Assembly (NCBI RefSeq): GCF_023278565.1
Contig: NC_064675.1
Coordinates: 1,860,001-1,924,000 of the forward strand
DNA length: 64,000 nt
Origin: Colletotrichum lupini
Lineage: Eukaryota > Ascomycota > Sordariomycetes > Glomerellales > Glomerellaceae
Direction of reading: 5' to 3'
Shown: positions 1 through 13,951 of the stretch, in pieces
How positions within the stretch are numbered: position 1 is the stretch's first letter
How the letters are laid out: each line of letters begins with the position of its first letter
Notes under the pieces: generated by a model
The model's database searches: none
Seen by the model: the letters and a program-made list of their open reading frames with translations, nothing else
Told to the model about the DNA's origin: nothing
Program-made: the position numbers and the translations under genes

Positions 1-3000
1 TAGTTCTAGAAAACTACCTTCGCGTTAATATAACCCTACTTTAAAATATTAATTAAGAGAGGTCGCTAAGTAAAAAGAGGTTAACGGCTTAGTATATTAT
101 AAGATTGAGTAGTAAGTGACTATAGAGCTAGTAAAAAATCTAGAGAATGCCCTGAGCCTCGTGAAGGAGTACTAAGATAATATTCGTAGTCTTAAGTCTA
201 GGAATAGGAGGGGCTAGGAAGAAGATAGTAACGAGATATAATTACGGGTTCCGACTACTATTACGAGACTATACCAATTTACATAGAGAATTTAGCTATT
301 AATTTCTTAAGTATCGTTAAATATCTTCTATCGAAATCGTCTACGTAATAGGACGTAAACTACTTAGCGAAAAGGGTAGCGTTTAGTACTATAATAAACC
401 TTACTATATATTATAATATAAAAAAAGGAATAGTAAACTATTTTCGCTTCTTTTAATAAATTACTAGGTCCGAAGTATAGCTTAGATAAGTAATATACGT
501 AATATATATAGGCTTTTTTAATCTAATTACTTTTTATTAAACGTAACGAGCTCGCTTCGAAATAATATTAGCCTCTTCTAGACGCCTCTTCTCTAGGCTA
601 AGGCCCTCGCTCTGCGTCGCCTTTTTTACTCTAATACGCTATTCGATTACGCCCTCTACTATAGTCGTTACTAACGCTATTAAAAGAGCTAAGGTATTAT
701 AATCTAAACTTAATTTATTATTATCGGGTAAGTAATAGTATATTTCTTATAAAGTATTATTAAACGTACCGTTACTAAAGCTTAGCTATAGGTCTATAAC
801 AGAACCTAATATTTTATGTCTAGACTCTTAGAGCGACATTAAAAACGCTACCGGTAATAAGGTATTATAGGATAATTCTATAGGAGATACCTCGAACTCT
901 AGATACTTAATGCGCTTAGCCTGCGCCTTAATAATATAACTCTATACTACGTTACGTACTTTTAATTATTAATAGTTTTTATATATTTACTAAATCTGCG
1001 CATTTTTAGAAACGGCATAGTTACGCTAATACGAGATATATACTATTAACTTATAAATAGTAATTACGACGAGCCTTATTATTAGGTCGTCGGGTCGGCC
1101 GTTTACTATAGGCTAGGGTACCTCTATATTAATTTATTCTTAATTATTTTAATACCGTTACCTAGTTCCTCGTCTAGTTTATATAAGCGGCGCTACTCCG
1201 AGGAAAATAATATTACTAAAGTTACTAAATAGTTTTTAAAAACATCCGGTTCTACCGTTTTATTATACTTTTAGCGGGCACGAAATTACTAATAAAGTAA
1301 GGCGAGCATATATAGCCGTTACTTACTCTAGGTATAAGGAGTTACTTCTTACTTTTATTTAGCCCTCTTACTATTTTTAAATTTAAGAGAGTAATATAAA
1401 TAAGAGCAAACTAACGTCTTATAGCCTAAAAAAGGAAAATAGAGGGGAAGCGAGAAGTACTTCTTAGTAAAACGAGTTCAATAAACCCTCCCTACTTTTT
1501 AGTACCTATAGAAGGAGATTACTATTAGAAACTACTCCTTATTATAAAATAAATTTAGATCTTTATAGTACTTAATAAGATAGGATTAGAGTTATATTAT
1601 ATATAAGTAAGGTTATGATTATAATATAGTAAATATAAGTACGCTAGCTACCGGTTTTTATTAAGCCGTGGCTTAGCTTAGCGATTACTAGCCGATCGTA
1701 TTTATAATATTCTCCTAAATATCGAAGTTATCGAGACACGATCTAATTTAACTAACGAGGTACTATGCCGCTATTAAAGAGACTATTCCGTAATAATTTT
1801 ATTTATCTAAGTATAATTATTATAGGCTACTATAGGTTAATTTACCTAGCTTATACATATATAGTTTTTAGCGCCTGTTCTATAAATTTTTTAAGACTTC
1901 TATAATAGTCTATAGCTCCCCACATCCAAAGCATACGAAGGCGCATCCTATATACTCTCTAGGAACCCTTCCTAAAACCTTTCTCTAAGTTATATAGGTC
2001 TTTATATTAATTAGTCTACTAAATATTTATAGCTGTTCGGGTATTACTCTAACCTAGTTAAGCTTTAAGTTACTAGGGGAGTCCCCTAAGACTTAAATAG
2101 TATAAAAGGATAGCCGTCGACTGGATTACTAGACCTTAATCTATTCTATTTACTTCTCTTTTTTAAAAACTTTTAACGTCTTTTAGCTCTCTATAGATTC
2201 ACTTCTAACCGCAACCTACTATACTTACGAAAGTGACCTACCTAATAGCATATCTCGGCTAGAAAAACCTAAATACTTCTACCTTAGCTAACGAAATTAA
2301 GGCCATCGTTAAGGGAATATTCCCCTAGCTAAAGTTAATATATTAAAACCCTAATACGTTTACTTAGGAAAATGCTAATATTCGCTAGTCTCGCTCTCTA
2401 AAAAAGCCATAAGTATCTTAATAATTAATAACGCCCGTACTAGCGGACTTAGTCAGAACGAACCTCCTTAATAAAAATTATAAGGGCCGGCGCTTATAGG
2501 GCTTACCCCTAAATTTATAAGTAAAGACTTTTTATAAAATAGCGGGGCGTTTATATCGTCTCTTATATATATAGCAATTTTCTTTTTATATATCGTTTAA
2601 GACTCCTAGGGATTACGTTTAAAATACGACTATTACTAAATATAAGCGAAAGGACGAGGCATTTTACGTAATATAAGATCTTAGCGCTTACTAATTAATA
2701 AGGAAATATCGACACCTCTTCGTTATTAGTATCCAATGCCCTTTATTACTAAACACGTACCGTTAGACCTAAATAGAGGTTAATAAGCTAGTTTAAATAG
2801 CCGAGCTATTATATTAGAGTATAGTATACGAATAACTTATAGATAATATATAAAAAAATAAAGCCTCGTTAACTATAGCTCGCCCTAGATTACCGTATTT
2901 ATAAATCTACTATAGGATATAGCATACTATTATAGCGTTATATAAAAGCATTTAGCGTATTTTTGAGTATTCTAAATAGATATACAGAAGCTCCTTTTTA

Positions 3001-3311
3001 CTTAACTATAGTAATCGAACCTATCCTCGATCTTAAGAAATAATAAAGTTCCCCTAGTTACGTAGAGACCGGTTGTATAATTATCTTTATACCTAAACCC
3101 TACTAAGATAAACTAATAGCTCGACTCTTTTATAAGGGACGTTCGCGCCGGTTTATTACGCAGTATTATTATAAAAAAGGGTTAATTTAAAAGCGTTTAT
3201 TATAAGACGTTTTTAAAATCGGTAAGACTCTTCCGCTAGCTTAATAAAATATAGCTTATTCCGACGTATTTTCTTTAAGAGCCGTATTACTTAGTTAACT
3301 TAGAGCTTAAT
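1..3311. other. RIP-degraded sequence, no assignable gene
   Basis: TA-rich, CA/TG-poor sequence in which every frame is interrupted often by TAA or TAG. I searched for reverse transcriptase, integrase and transposase motifs on both strands and found none that I would defend. It is probably decayed repeat DNA. Confidence 0.6.
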
Positions 3312-4712
3312 AAAAAGCGGCGCGTTAGTCTATATCGTCGGCCCTTGCGGCCTATATAATACGAACATATTAGGTATATTAGGGATTATTATACTAAGAT
3401 ACGTACTAATACCGCTTCTCTAAACGTTTTTAAGCCGAGCGCTATTCTTATTATAAATATTTATATTTAGTAGGCTACCTATTACGCCGTCGTAGTTAAT
3501 AGCTATAATAATAACGTCTAAGTTGTAATATATAATAATATTAGAGCTATTAATAAGAATCCTATGCCTATTAAAGGACTAGATCGGCGTCTCCTTAAGG
3601 TTTATTATTTTAATATTTAGTTAATCTAGCGCCTCGTAGTAGTTCGTCTTAAGATTAACGCGTATTAATCCGAACTATTTAAACTATTATAAAAGCGCGA
3701 CGATGTCTATTTTATTAAGGTCCGTTATCCGGCTTTGCGTTTTTCGAACTTAAAAATTATATAAGTATATATTAGCCTTCTTATTAAAGATAATATCGTA
3801 ATAGTTTAACTACGTAAGGCCGAGGCTACCTCTATTCTATATTTATTTAAATACGTCGTTTTGTTTAGTCTTAGTTACGCGGAGTAGCGAGTTAAAATTC
3901 TAATTATATAGGAGGGCCGAAAACGAGCTAAACTTAGCCTTTACGAATATAGTATTATAATAGTATTTTATCTCCTCTAACTCTTAGTACGATAGCTATT
4001 TTTAATATATCGGGACCGTAATATAAGGGTTATAAATAAAAACCGTTAGCTCCTAGTTAAGTAATATAAGCTTTTATACGATTTATAAACCGGATACGCC
4101 TTAACTAACGATATTAATCTTTTTACCTATTAGTAAGAGATTATCGGGCTAAGCGGACGGGTATATAATAAGCCTATTAAATAGGTCTTAGTTTAAAAAA
4201 AGTAGCGTATACGGCTTATTTATCGAGCCGCATATAAATATCGTATACTTAGACATTATACATAGCCCCTTAGTCATCCTAAATTACTAGCGCCCGGCCT
4301 CGGTATCGTACTTTACCTCGTTTACTTAGGTATTAAAAATAGTATCCTGACGTAGACCTAGCGTTATATTAATATAATAAAAGTACTTATAGATTTCCTC
4401 GTAATTAAAAAACCGCTTAGCAAAATAGAAATTAGCCCAGACCCTAAGTAAGCTAAACTAGTAAGTAGGCGTATTAGAATTAACCCTAGCACCGGGATAC
4501 TAATTAAAATACTAAACGCTACTAAAGTTATCTCCGCGTTTAAAAATCTTAATAAAGAACCCTGCCTCCCGGACTTTAAATAAAGCATAATAACTATTAA
4601 AACCTACGCTAACGATAATAACGTCTACTTCGAGCTTATTTACTTTCTATCTTTCTATTATAATAAGAGAGAATACTATATAGCCGATAATTTAATAATT
4701 ATAAAGTATTGA
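3312..4712 (+). pseudogene. Unidentified RIP-broken long reading frame
   Basis: One plus-strand frame runs from about 3312 to a TGA at 4710 without shifting. It is interrupted only by TAA and TAG, which RIP creates from CAA, CAG or TGG. The start is strongly basic (KKRRVSLYRR near 3312). Later readable segments include KRDDVYFIKVRYPALRF near 3693 and KNPMPIKGLDRRLLKV near 3560, and the last segment ends at a TGA, which could be the original stop. The inferred length is about 460 codons. I do not recognise the family; it could be a transposon protein or a duplicated host gene. TG is depleted here, so the absence of TGA is weak evidence, and the true start is unknown. A 74-codon minus-strand frame inside it (4364-4588) reads as a shadow of this one. 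Confidence 0.4.
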
Positions 4713-5649
4713 GCGGTAATAAGGCCGTATAAGTATAGAGATATAGTCTAATACGGTAGTAGGATTATAATATTAACTACGTTATTTAAGCTTATTAGTC
4801 TCGTACCTTTGTATAATACTTAGCTCAGGAGTAACTATTATATAGTATACTATAATAAAAAGTCGTTTTGGGTTCTCCGTACTAAGTATTTATAACAATA
4901 CTATTACTAGGGCGATTCGTTAAGGAATGCCTCGCTAGGTCTTATAGGTAGTTATAATAGTAGTATATTACTAAGGTGCAATTCCCGTTTTATTAGTTAA
5001 TTCGGTATGTTCGTGCATCCGAAGGGCTTATGTTATTCCCTAAGCTGCCTTGCTTATAACGGGGTATATAGTTAAAAGGGTCTAAAACACGCTACGTCTA
5101 ATACCTACTCTTAAGCTATTTTAATAAGTCGATTTATAGCTACGGGCTAGAGAGAGGAGGATCTGTTTCTTTAAGTAGCGGGGTAATTACGCTCAGACTA
5201 ATATAGTATAAAGCAGACTAGTCTAGAGCTAATTTAAACTAAGAAGCGCTAATTAATATCGTTAAGAGCGGCTCTATAACGTTCTAAAACTTAATATACT
5301 AAGTAGAGCTTCGGACCGTATCTATTTTTAGGCCGTTAATATAGGTAAGAAAGTTAATATATAAAGCGGCGCGTCGCCTTAGCTATAGGTCCGCTTAGCC
5401 TATAATAATATATTATAATAAAGTTCCCTTTACTATCTAAATTATTCCCTAATTAATCGCGCAGAATTAGTTCGATATACGTATAACCACGCAGCGATAA
5501 TAATAAAACTTAATTTTTAGCTAGTATTTACTATATATCTATTTTAAAAAAATTCTTATATTAGCTAGCCATATCTATAACTACTTTATCCACCTTAAGA
5601 CAGAATACTACTAATAAAAGTTCGCTATATAGTACCGTATATATTTATA
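4713..5649. other. Intergenic-like stretch with a less mutated island
   Basis: No gene is recognised. The part at about 4965-5060 keeps several TG and CA dinucleotides (for example at 4976-4982, 5008-5018 and 5043-5050), unlike its surroundings. It may be a segment that was not duplicated or that lies at an element boundary. Confidence 0.4.
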
Positions 5650-6140
5650 ATTTCGTTACGATTATATAGTATAAGCCTATAATCCGAGGAGCCTATTACC
5701 CGAGAAAGTAAACTTAAAGTACGTAGAGGACCCTTTACTAAAGACCGAGTTTTATAATATTTAAACGCCTTTTTAGGTCGGTAGCGGGGGCTTAACGAGC
5801 TAAGACGGAAGTATATAAATAGTAAAAAAATCGAGACTTCTTACTTCCGCCCTAAGTAAGAAGAGAAATCCGTTTAGTATGGGCCGTTTACGGTACGCTT
5901 CTAATCTAGCTCCTTTTATATACTTAAAGTCTAACTTTTTATTAATAGAAATAGGCAAAAGGGCAATTCTAGCGTTTCCGTTTAGTACGAGCCGATTATA
6001 CCTAGGGCCACGTTTAGCTAGGTAACGTATAATAGACTTATTATAAAGCTCGTTAATAATAGAATAGTATACTATTTCGCAGCGGAGGATGGTTATATAG
6101 TAAGTATTTATCTTAGTATTTAAAGTTACTTACTTATTTT
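5650..6140 (+). pseudogene. Unidentified RIP-broken reading frame
   Basis: A single plus-strand frame of about 160 codons is broken only by TAA/TAG. Readable segments include SEEPITRESKLKVRRGPF near 5680, SSSFYILKV near 5908 and NNRIVYYFAAEDGYIVSI near 6055. The mix of charged, aromatic and small residues is more protein-like than the other frames, but no motif lets me name it. It lies downstream of the 3.3-4.7 kb frame on the same strand and could belong to the same decayed element. Confidence 0.3.
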
Positions 6141-8120
6141 CTAATAGCCGCTAAATTGAATGTCTATATATAGTTACTTAGCTTATATTATAAAAAGAGT
6201 TCTTTGTTATGTATCGAGCGGCCCGGAGCCGCATTGTAACATCCTTAGTATCTCGTATTTTATATTAATAATAAACGAAAGCATAGCTATAAATATACTA
6301 AAAAATATATAAAAGTCCGTATAGCCTCTCTTAGGGCTTTAGTAAACTATACTTATTTTTTTAAGGCGCATATTTCTTAATTATATATTACCGTCTCTTT
6401 TCTAAGTCCTAGACTATCCGTACTATAATAACCTTAGCCCTTAGAAACTAATAATAATAGTAAGAAATCGTAAACTTTAATATTAAAGCTAAGCTACTTT
6501 GCGACGATTTATTTACTTCGTCCGCCCTATACGAATTTTAATACCTAAAGCCCGGCTCGGACCTAGTTTAATTTCTAAGTCTCTAAGACTAATTATTTAG
6601 CTTAATAATAATATTATATTAATAGGGTAAAATATGCTCTCTGGGCGAAACGGTAAAGGACGGCTTTTTATAATATTACTATTCTTAAGTTCGTTCGCTT
6701 CTTTTAGCCTTAGTTAAGGTATAATAGGTCCGGGAGACCTCTATAAATATATTAGTAACGTAGACTTCGAGAATATACTTACGAGAAAAAGTAAAACGTT
6801 TGTATAAGTATAAGTATCGATAAGTACTTATTCGTCCTATACTAAGAGGAGATCTAGCGGAGATAGTATTATTATTTTTCGAAGTTACGAAATAGAGAAA
6901 CCGAAGATTCTCTCGGCCTTAAAATACTAAAACTATTTATATTTTAAATACTAACTATATTAGCCGTATTTAATAGCAATCTTATTAGCTTTAATTCTTA
7001 AAGTAAATAAGCCCTCGTAATAAGCTAATAGTAGGTTAATAACTAGTTTTAGCGTTAGGTTATAACTACTATATATAATAAAATAGTCTATAAGTTCCTT
7101 TATAGCCTTGTATATACGTCGTACTAAGTTATACGCTAAACGTTATTATAAAGATCTAGGCGTTTGCTAATCTATATACTACTCCCCCTATAGTTAGTAC
7201 TTTTTAGTTACCCTTGAGTACGGTAACCGAGCTTCTTTAAATATATACTTATACTATAGAAAGGGACGTATTAACCTTAACTATAACTTATACGGCTATA
7301 GCCTATATAACTACACTTCCTAATAAGCTAGAGTCCTCCTATAGATTCTAAAACACTACTATTAACTATAATATATCGAGTATTAGTACCGCGATTAGTC
7401 TTATTATAGCGACGTTTAGTAATAAAGTTTAACCGTTATAGACCTATTATTAACTAACGGTATATACGACCGCGGCGATCCCTATTAGCATAACCGGTTT
7501 ATATAGCGCCGGCTATAACTACTTTATAGCCTTTTTTATCTTTTTTCTTAGTATATACGTATAGGACCGGCTTTGTTAGACCTACTTACTACTTTTAAAT
7601 AACTACGATTACTAAAAACTCACGCAGGTAGGGAAGTAATAAATAGTATATAGGGTAGACGCGTTCTTTAGCTTAATTTAATAAGAGGTACGAGGTATCT
7701 TTTCTTAGTACGCAATTAGATCTCTCGTATTAGTATACTATATCTATCGTACGATATTAAGTAGGGTAAAGGTTGTTCGTTTTGTTTAACCTATTAAATA
7801 TTAAATAACTACCCAGATCGATTTATCTATTATTTAAAAGGATATTAACGGCTGTACTATGAAAGTCTTAATTAAATAACTTTATTTCCTTTTTCTAGGC
7901 CCTATAAGCGTTATTCTATCCTTTATAAAGCTTTATTATATTTAAAAAACTAGTGCTTAAGGGCAAGCCCGAGGGAAATATAAGTTTTCTAAACGTACGA
8001 AACTTAAAAAACTAATTAAACTAATTAACTTTTAGGATAGCGCGTAGCAAAGTTAGGTATTAAGTAGTATTTATTAATTGCTTATTTTCTATACGTAAGG
8101 GAAATAATTAATAGATTTCC
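6141..8120. other. RIP-degraded sequence, no assignable gene
   Basis: I see no supported gene, RNA or element boundary. A short island near 6213-6245 is relatively GC-rich and keeps some CA/TG. Confidence 0.5.
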
Positions 8121-8860
8121 CTCTATATTATCTTTATAAAACTTATTACTAACACTCTAAACCTAAGCTTTTCCTCTATCGTTACTTAACCTACCGCCGT
8201 ATAGCCTAAGACTATTACTTACGATATTATATCTACTCTCGTATATCTAAAAATAACTTAGGCTATGATTTACGTTATTAAAAGGCGTTAATATAAGACT
8301 TCCGTAAAACGGACCTTATCGTTTTCTACCTCGGCTTTAAACGGGGAGGTGGTTTTAAAACGCCTATAGTATCGTACGCCCCGCGACCTTAATCTACGTT
8401 CGTCTTAAAATTATTAACAATACCCATTTCTTTATTACTACGATACTTCGTTTTACTATATAAGTATTAACAATTATTCCTCAAGATCTTATATTAATAA
8501 TTTCGGGGTCTTTATATATATTCGCCTCGACTACTTACCCCTATTTAGTACTAACGTTAAAACTTTTAACTACCCCCTTACGAACTCGGTTAACCTATTA
8601 TAATACGATTTAATAACGCTAATATTTACTAATCTATACGTAATCCTAGTGAACCTATTATTAAATTATTATTACCCCTAAGGGTTATCGTTAGGCTAGT
8701 CTCTTTAAAAGACTAAGGCGTTTTAAAATAGGTAACCTTACTCTACGCTTAGGGTCGTAATTTTAATAAACACGTCTATTATAACGTAGGTATATCGTAA
8801 TTAAATAAGTATAAGAGATATAGGATATAAAAGCTAGCCTGCAGAGCTAATACTTAGTAT
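8120..8860 (+). pseudogene. Unidentified RIP-broken reading frame, possibly proline-rich
   Basis: One plus-strand frame stays in register through the region and is broken only by TAA/TAG. It contains DFRKTDLIVFYLGFKRGGGF (starting near 8300) and TPIVSYAPRP just after. Many CTA/TTA leucine codons occupy positions where CCA could have stood before RIP, so the original product may have been proline- and glutamine-rich. That is inference. No family is recognised and no start codon can be fixed. Confidence 0.28.
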
Positions 8861-11459
8861 TATAAAATAGGATAAGTAGGTTTTTTATATCGAATACTTC
8901 TAGTATACACCTTATATAATAACGAGCTTATATAATAAAATACTACTAAATAGAATCGTTCTAAGCCGAGCGACTTTATAAACCGCTTCTTATCTTAGGT
9001 ATTGTAAACTTAAATATCTTTTTATATTATTCTTAACTATCTCGTAGAATAAGCTAAGCTACTTAGTCTACTAGCGCTAATCTCGTAATAACCTTATTTA
9101 TCTAATATATCGATCTTAGCTTTTAAAAACTCTTATCTTAGAGGTAATATAGCGAGCGTTAATTATCGAGGTATACTCCTTTTTTAAGCTAGCTAATACG
9201 TAGCTCGATCTCACATCCTAAAAGTTTAATAAATTATCTTTCGCCCCGACCTAAGAGCCTTTTATATCCGATTTAGTAGTATTAAGCCGGGCAGTACAAA
9301 ATAGCAGTAGTCGTGCTTTATATTAACGTTTTTTATTAATAAGGTAACATAATTACTTAATATTACGATAGCTAATAGTACTCGAGGTTTTATCTATAAT
9401 AAAACCGAATGCGATCTAATTTTAAATTATTTATATAGACTTATTTAAAGTCTAACCTATATATATACGTCGTTAGTATAGTATTAATTATATATTACTT
9501 CCTCTTAGTAACGTACTTTATCTTTTTAAACTTTACTTACATAGGCCGGGCCTATAGTCGTTCTAACTATATATATATAACTACGATTAGAAGTATAGGA
9601 GTAATTAGTATAAAAGTTAGTTATAAATACTTTAGAATAGCTCTTAATTACACGCTACCCCTCGTACTATCGTACCCCATCCCGACCCTATATTTTAGTT
9701 TATAAACTAACCGCTATAGCCACTACTAGAGGTTTATAGAGGCCCTTTATAATAACTTTCGGCTCTTTAAATATTAAGAATATTTGCGAGAGAGGAAGTA
9801 ACTTATAATTAAAACTATATCTTAGGATAATAAGAAAAGATCTATTTTTTAGGATTATTAACTAGTCGGAGCATTTTATATTCTCGTTTTATTATAAACT
9901 TAGTAGCTTTTAGCTATTTTAAGTAACGTAGCTAGTAAACCTTAGTAAACGGTACTTACTATACTCGCCTTAAGCTAAACCCGCCTCTTCCTTCCCGAAT
10001 TAAGTAAATGTTTTTAGATTATCTTAGTTATAGAATTAATTATGCTAATAGCTATTGGCTAATCTTTAGTCCCGTATATACTATAAAGTTAGCTATTTAG
10101 AAGGGTGTTTTTCTTTTTCGTTCTTACCGTCTTACTATCCGTAAGGTTCGCTAGTAAATAGGGTATACTAGCTTTAGAAGTATAAGGTTAAATATATAAC
10201 TATCTCGTATATATACTAGTTATTAGGGTAAAGTATATATACTAGGAATAAATTAATAAGGAGACGATATATAGGAATTCTATATCGTGCTACGTCGCTT
10301 CTTAGTAACTACGCAAACATCCTTAAGTATCCGAAATTAATTAGCTATTAAGTTTAAATACCCGAAAGTTAATTTTAGCTCTATACGTTAGACAAATCTA
10401 GGTATAGCTAGTTTACTATCCCTACTAAACGCCCTAGACATTAATAAATATAGTAATTAAAGTTTGCGTATAGCCGCTTATAACTTTACTAAAAAAGATT
10501 AGTAAAAAGATTAAAAATTAACTACGATAACGGTTTCTTTATTTATTATAACCGGATTTTAGGGTCGGATGCGGCTATATAGTATAATTACGGGCTTATT
10601 AGCGTTTAGGCTTTTTAATATAGTATAATTTAGCTACTACGCATTATTAAGTAAAATCAAAGCATTAGATCGTTATCTTTATTAGTCGGAGCACTTTTAA
10701 AACGCCCAGAATATTTCTCTACTCGGTAGTAGGTTTTAAATCTTATAGTTATTAATATATATTCTTAAGAGCATATTATATCTCTTAAATACTTTCTTAA
10801 TTGAAGTTTATATATAAGCCGGCTAATTCAATTTGAATAATTAAGACTAATTCATCGCTTTATAGGGGTAAGTAAGATATATTACTTTATAACTACTCGA
10901 ACTAATTAAAAAAGAATAGACGTTAGTTAAGATCACTAAATAGCTACGATCTACGAACTATAAAATATCGAATTAACTCACTTCGAAGCTTAATATAAAG
11001 TCTATAATAGCCTCTATTCCGTATTATTGTACTTAAGGGCAATAGAATCCTATTCTAATAGCAATTCTCAGGTAATAGGCTATATTAAATTATATTCGGA
11101 TTATAAATTACTTAATTTATAATACTATAGCTCCCGTATCGTTAGATAAGGTCGTTTTTATATACGGTAAAAAGGCTAAAGAGAAGGTCCGGAAATATAA
11201 AGTAAGTGCGAAACGAAAGGCCGTATAACTAGGCAAGGGAGTATAGGTATTCTTAGCTATTATCTACTTTAATCTAACTTACGGTTAATTAAATAGAGCT
11301 ATTTACGTCCCGGACGGCTAAAGCATTCTTAATATAAATTATTTTATAAGTCTTAGTATAGAAGCCTTTTACTATTTATATAAACGGCTTAAACTAACGT
11401 ATATCTAAACTAGTTACTAAAACTCGTTAAGGGGATATATAGTACTAAACGCCGATAGT
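8861..11459. other. RIP-degraded sequence, no assignable gene
   Basis: Dense TAA/TAG in all frames and no recognisable domain on either strand. I see no terminal repeats that would delimit an element. Confidence 0.5.
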
Positions 11460-12430
11460 AAGTTATATACCGTCAATAGAAAAGATTAACGTCTAAACTT
11501 AATTAAAATATAGCGGAAATTAGTAATATAATGAAAATAGGGGTAGTTAAAAGTAGCGTACGGGGAATACTTAATACTATAAGATACGAAGACGTAATGG
11601 CAAAGGAAGTTATAAGTAAGGATATAAATACCCTATATAAAATCGAGGCTAATAACGTCGGCGCCGCTATTTTTAATAATATTATATCGGGCGTTTAGTA
11701 AGACGACGTTAATATAAGCGAAACCCTTAGTAACTTAGTAAAATATAAATAACGGACGGATTTAATACTACTTAACTACGATAGCGAGGGTATAATAAAG
11801 TATTTTTCTATAAGTAATACTAATATTATAAGTACGACCGGCGCGGCTAAGGAAGGTTTTTTCCTTAGGCTACCTAAGATCGATTTGCGTAATATTTTCG
11901 AAATAGAAACTTATACGTTAACGTTTATATTAGTTAATAATAGCGAGCTAGGTATACTAAAAGGATAATTAAGTAATACTATTCTTAGTTAGAATAGGTT
12001 AAAAGTAGAGTTATTAAGTAAAATGCGGAAGGAGGGTATAGCGGTAGCCAAAATAGTAGCCTTAAGCTACTAGCTAAAAGCTCTATAGACGTAAATAATT
12101 ACTACTATACGTACCTACCGACTTAATAAGAGTTCCTTTAAAATCTATTAGTTCTTTTACCGGGTTTCTTAGCGGATCCGGCTTATAAAATATAGAGTAG
12201 AACTAAATATAGGACATATTTAATAAATACGGCAAGGTATTAAAGCTATTTAAAGAGATTTTAGCGTAACGGCGCTATATAGAGATTAAAGCGTAGGGCC
12301 CCTATATACGTAGGGTAGCTTATGCGATTATTAGTTTACTAAGACTTACTTACTTATTAAAAAGGAAATTCGTATAATAATAGACTAGAGTTATAGTAAT
12401 TATATTTATGACTTAAAACTAAGTAAGTAG
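11460..12430 (+). pseudogene. Unidentified RIP-broken reading frame with long readable segments
   Basis: A plus-strand frame is readable from about 11,460 to 12,430 without a shift. An ATG at 11,531 opens 55 uninterrupted codons (KIGVVKSSVRGILNTIRYED onward) up to tandem TAG TAA at 11,696. Further segments include DLILLNYDSEGIIKYFSI, GAAKEGFFLRLPKIDLRN near 11,840 and KMRKEGIAVAKIVALSY near 12,020. It is rich in Lys, Glu and Ile, with a plausible globular or coiled composition, and no Cys/His cluster or catalytic triad is visible. It could be a transposon gag-like protein or a duplicated host gene. The ATG is only the first in-frame start I can see. Confidence 0.4.
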
Positions 12431-12649
12431 GGTTAGGGTAAAAGTACTTAGTAATCTAAGTTATAAAACTCTTAAGTAAGTAACGTTAATTGCTTTATGC
12501 TCTTATTACTTACTCCTATATTTAAGGTACCTACGATGTTTCCTTATATACGTTAATTACTATAAGCGTTAATCCTAGTAAAGTCCCCGATTTTCGACCT
12601 TCGAGATAATAGTCTCCTTGTTCTAGAATATATAATATATAAGCGGTAG

Positions 12650-13951
12650 GCTATTATTCTCGTAGATAGACTAAATCTTATAGCTACTACCGCCGCTAAT
12701 ATCGACTAGTATTACTCTACTACCGCCTTCTATTTCCGATGCCTCGGTAATCTATAAGAAGTCGTACACGCCAATAATGGGCGCTAGGCGATTTAAAGCC
12801 GTTATGGCTAGTATACATTGTCTACTATACCCTTCGTAAACGTTAAAGGACTAGGACCAAGCCTATCCGGCTCTTTTCGTGCGTTACTTAAAGTACCGAA
12901 TCGTGTCGTATCTAAATAGGTCTCGATTTATCCTCGTCATATTAGCTAGAGCTAGAAGTGCTATTAAAAGAATTCCTATATAATCCGATCCGGGTCCTTA
13001 TACGGATTCCTAGGAAGGAAGATCGTAAACCTAGCTATATATACGGGTTAATTAGGCCTAGCTTCTATTAAAATACCCGTAGTAATAAACATACGGGCGA
13101 TCCTTTTTAAAGAGGTTAATAAGGAATAGACCATTAGGTTAGATAGCGTTACCTACTTTAAAAAAGGAATAACGACCTCTATACGCTCGCTTAGCTCCGT
13201 ATAAAATATACGTTATTTAATTAGGATATATAATATCGAAAGACGTACTACTCGTCATAGAGCTTAATAATAGCTATCTTAATATTCTAAATACTATATA
13301 TTAACTACCGTTCTCGGGGCTATATAACGAGAATACTAATATCTCCCGTTAGTTAAGAATATTAAACTAAAGAGAAGTCTCTTCTACTACGTCTACTTAC
13401 CGCGGACCATATACTTCGTAATTACCCCAACTAGGTTCGTCCTTAGCTACCGAAGTATATAGTAATCCTCGACTAATCTAAGGGGTACCCGGTCTTACGT
13501 ACTAGAGGTATGTCGGATAGTAAGGAATATAGCAATCAAGGTTATAAATTCAGGGGCTTAATAAGATAATCGACCTCTACGTACGCTATAATATATATTC
13601 GCTTATTATAAGGCTAAAGGTTAATTAACGAGGACGGTTTTATTATATAAGAAGGCTTTCTGAAATATTATAGTATAGTACGAATACTATGAATTATAGA
13701 TCAATGAGGTAGTAGAGTTCGATTAAAGGGGAAGATTTTTGATATTTATATGTTTAAAGAATCATTTGACGTTATTAAGTTAATTGCTATTAAGAAGCTC
13801 CGAAACGCGCTACGTAATACTAATACGATCTACCGCGTGGCGATTTTATATACGTCCCGACGCGATAGATTACGAGCTAAATTAAACGCTTATTACTATA
13901 ACGAGCGACGAGGATCTACTATTACGAAAGGTGCGAATACTATTTACAAAA
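12650..13951 (+). pseudogene. Unidentified broken reading frame cut by a MITE-like element
   Basis: A plus-strand frame continues from about 12,650 to the left arm of the inverted-repeat element at 13,952. The last part is intact: an ATG at 13,750 opens MFKESFDVIKLIAIKKLRNA and reads on, basic and mostly helical-looking, through RRDRLRAKLNAYYYNERRGS. The frame then runs 20 codons into the repeat before stopping at 14,013, so its apparent C-terminus is not native. Upstream segments are Arg/Lys-rich (for example RIPRKEDRKPSYIYG near 13,000). This tract keeps more CA and TG than the rest of the window, as at 12,764-12,780 and 13,088-13,096. No family is recognised. The element probably interrupted an existing coding or transposon sequence. 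Confidence 0.35.

Noticed and set aside
4364..4588. 74-codon minus-strand open frame
   Set aside because: It lies opposite a longer plus-strand frame, has no recognisable domain, and is Leu/Ile-rich as expected for a shadow of AT-rich DNA.
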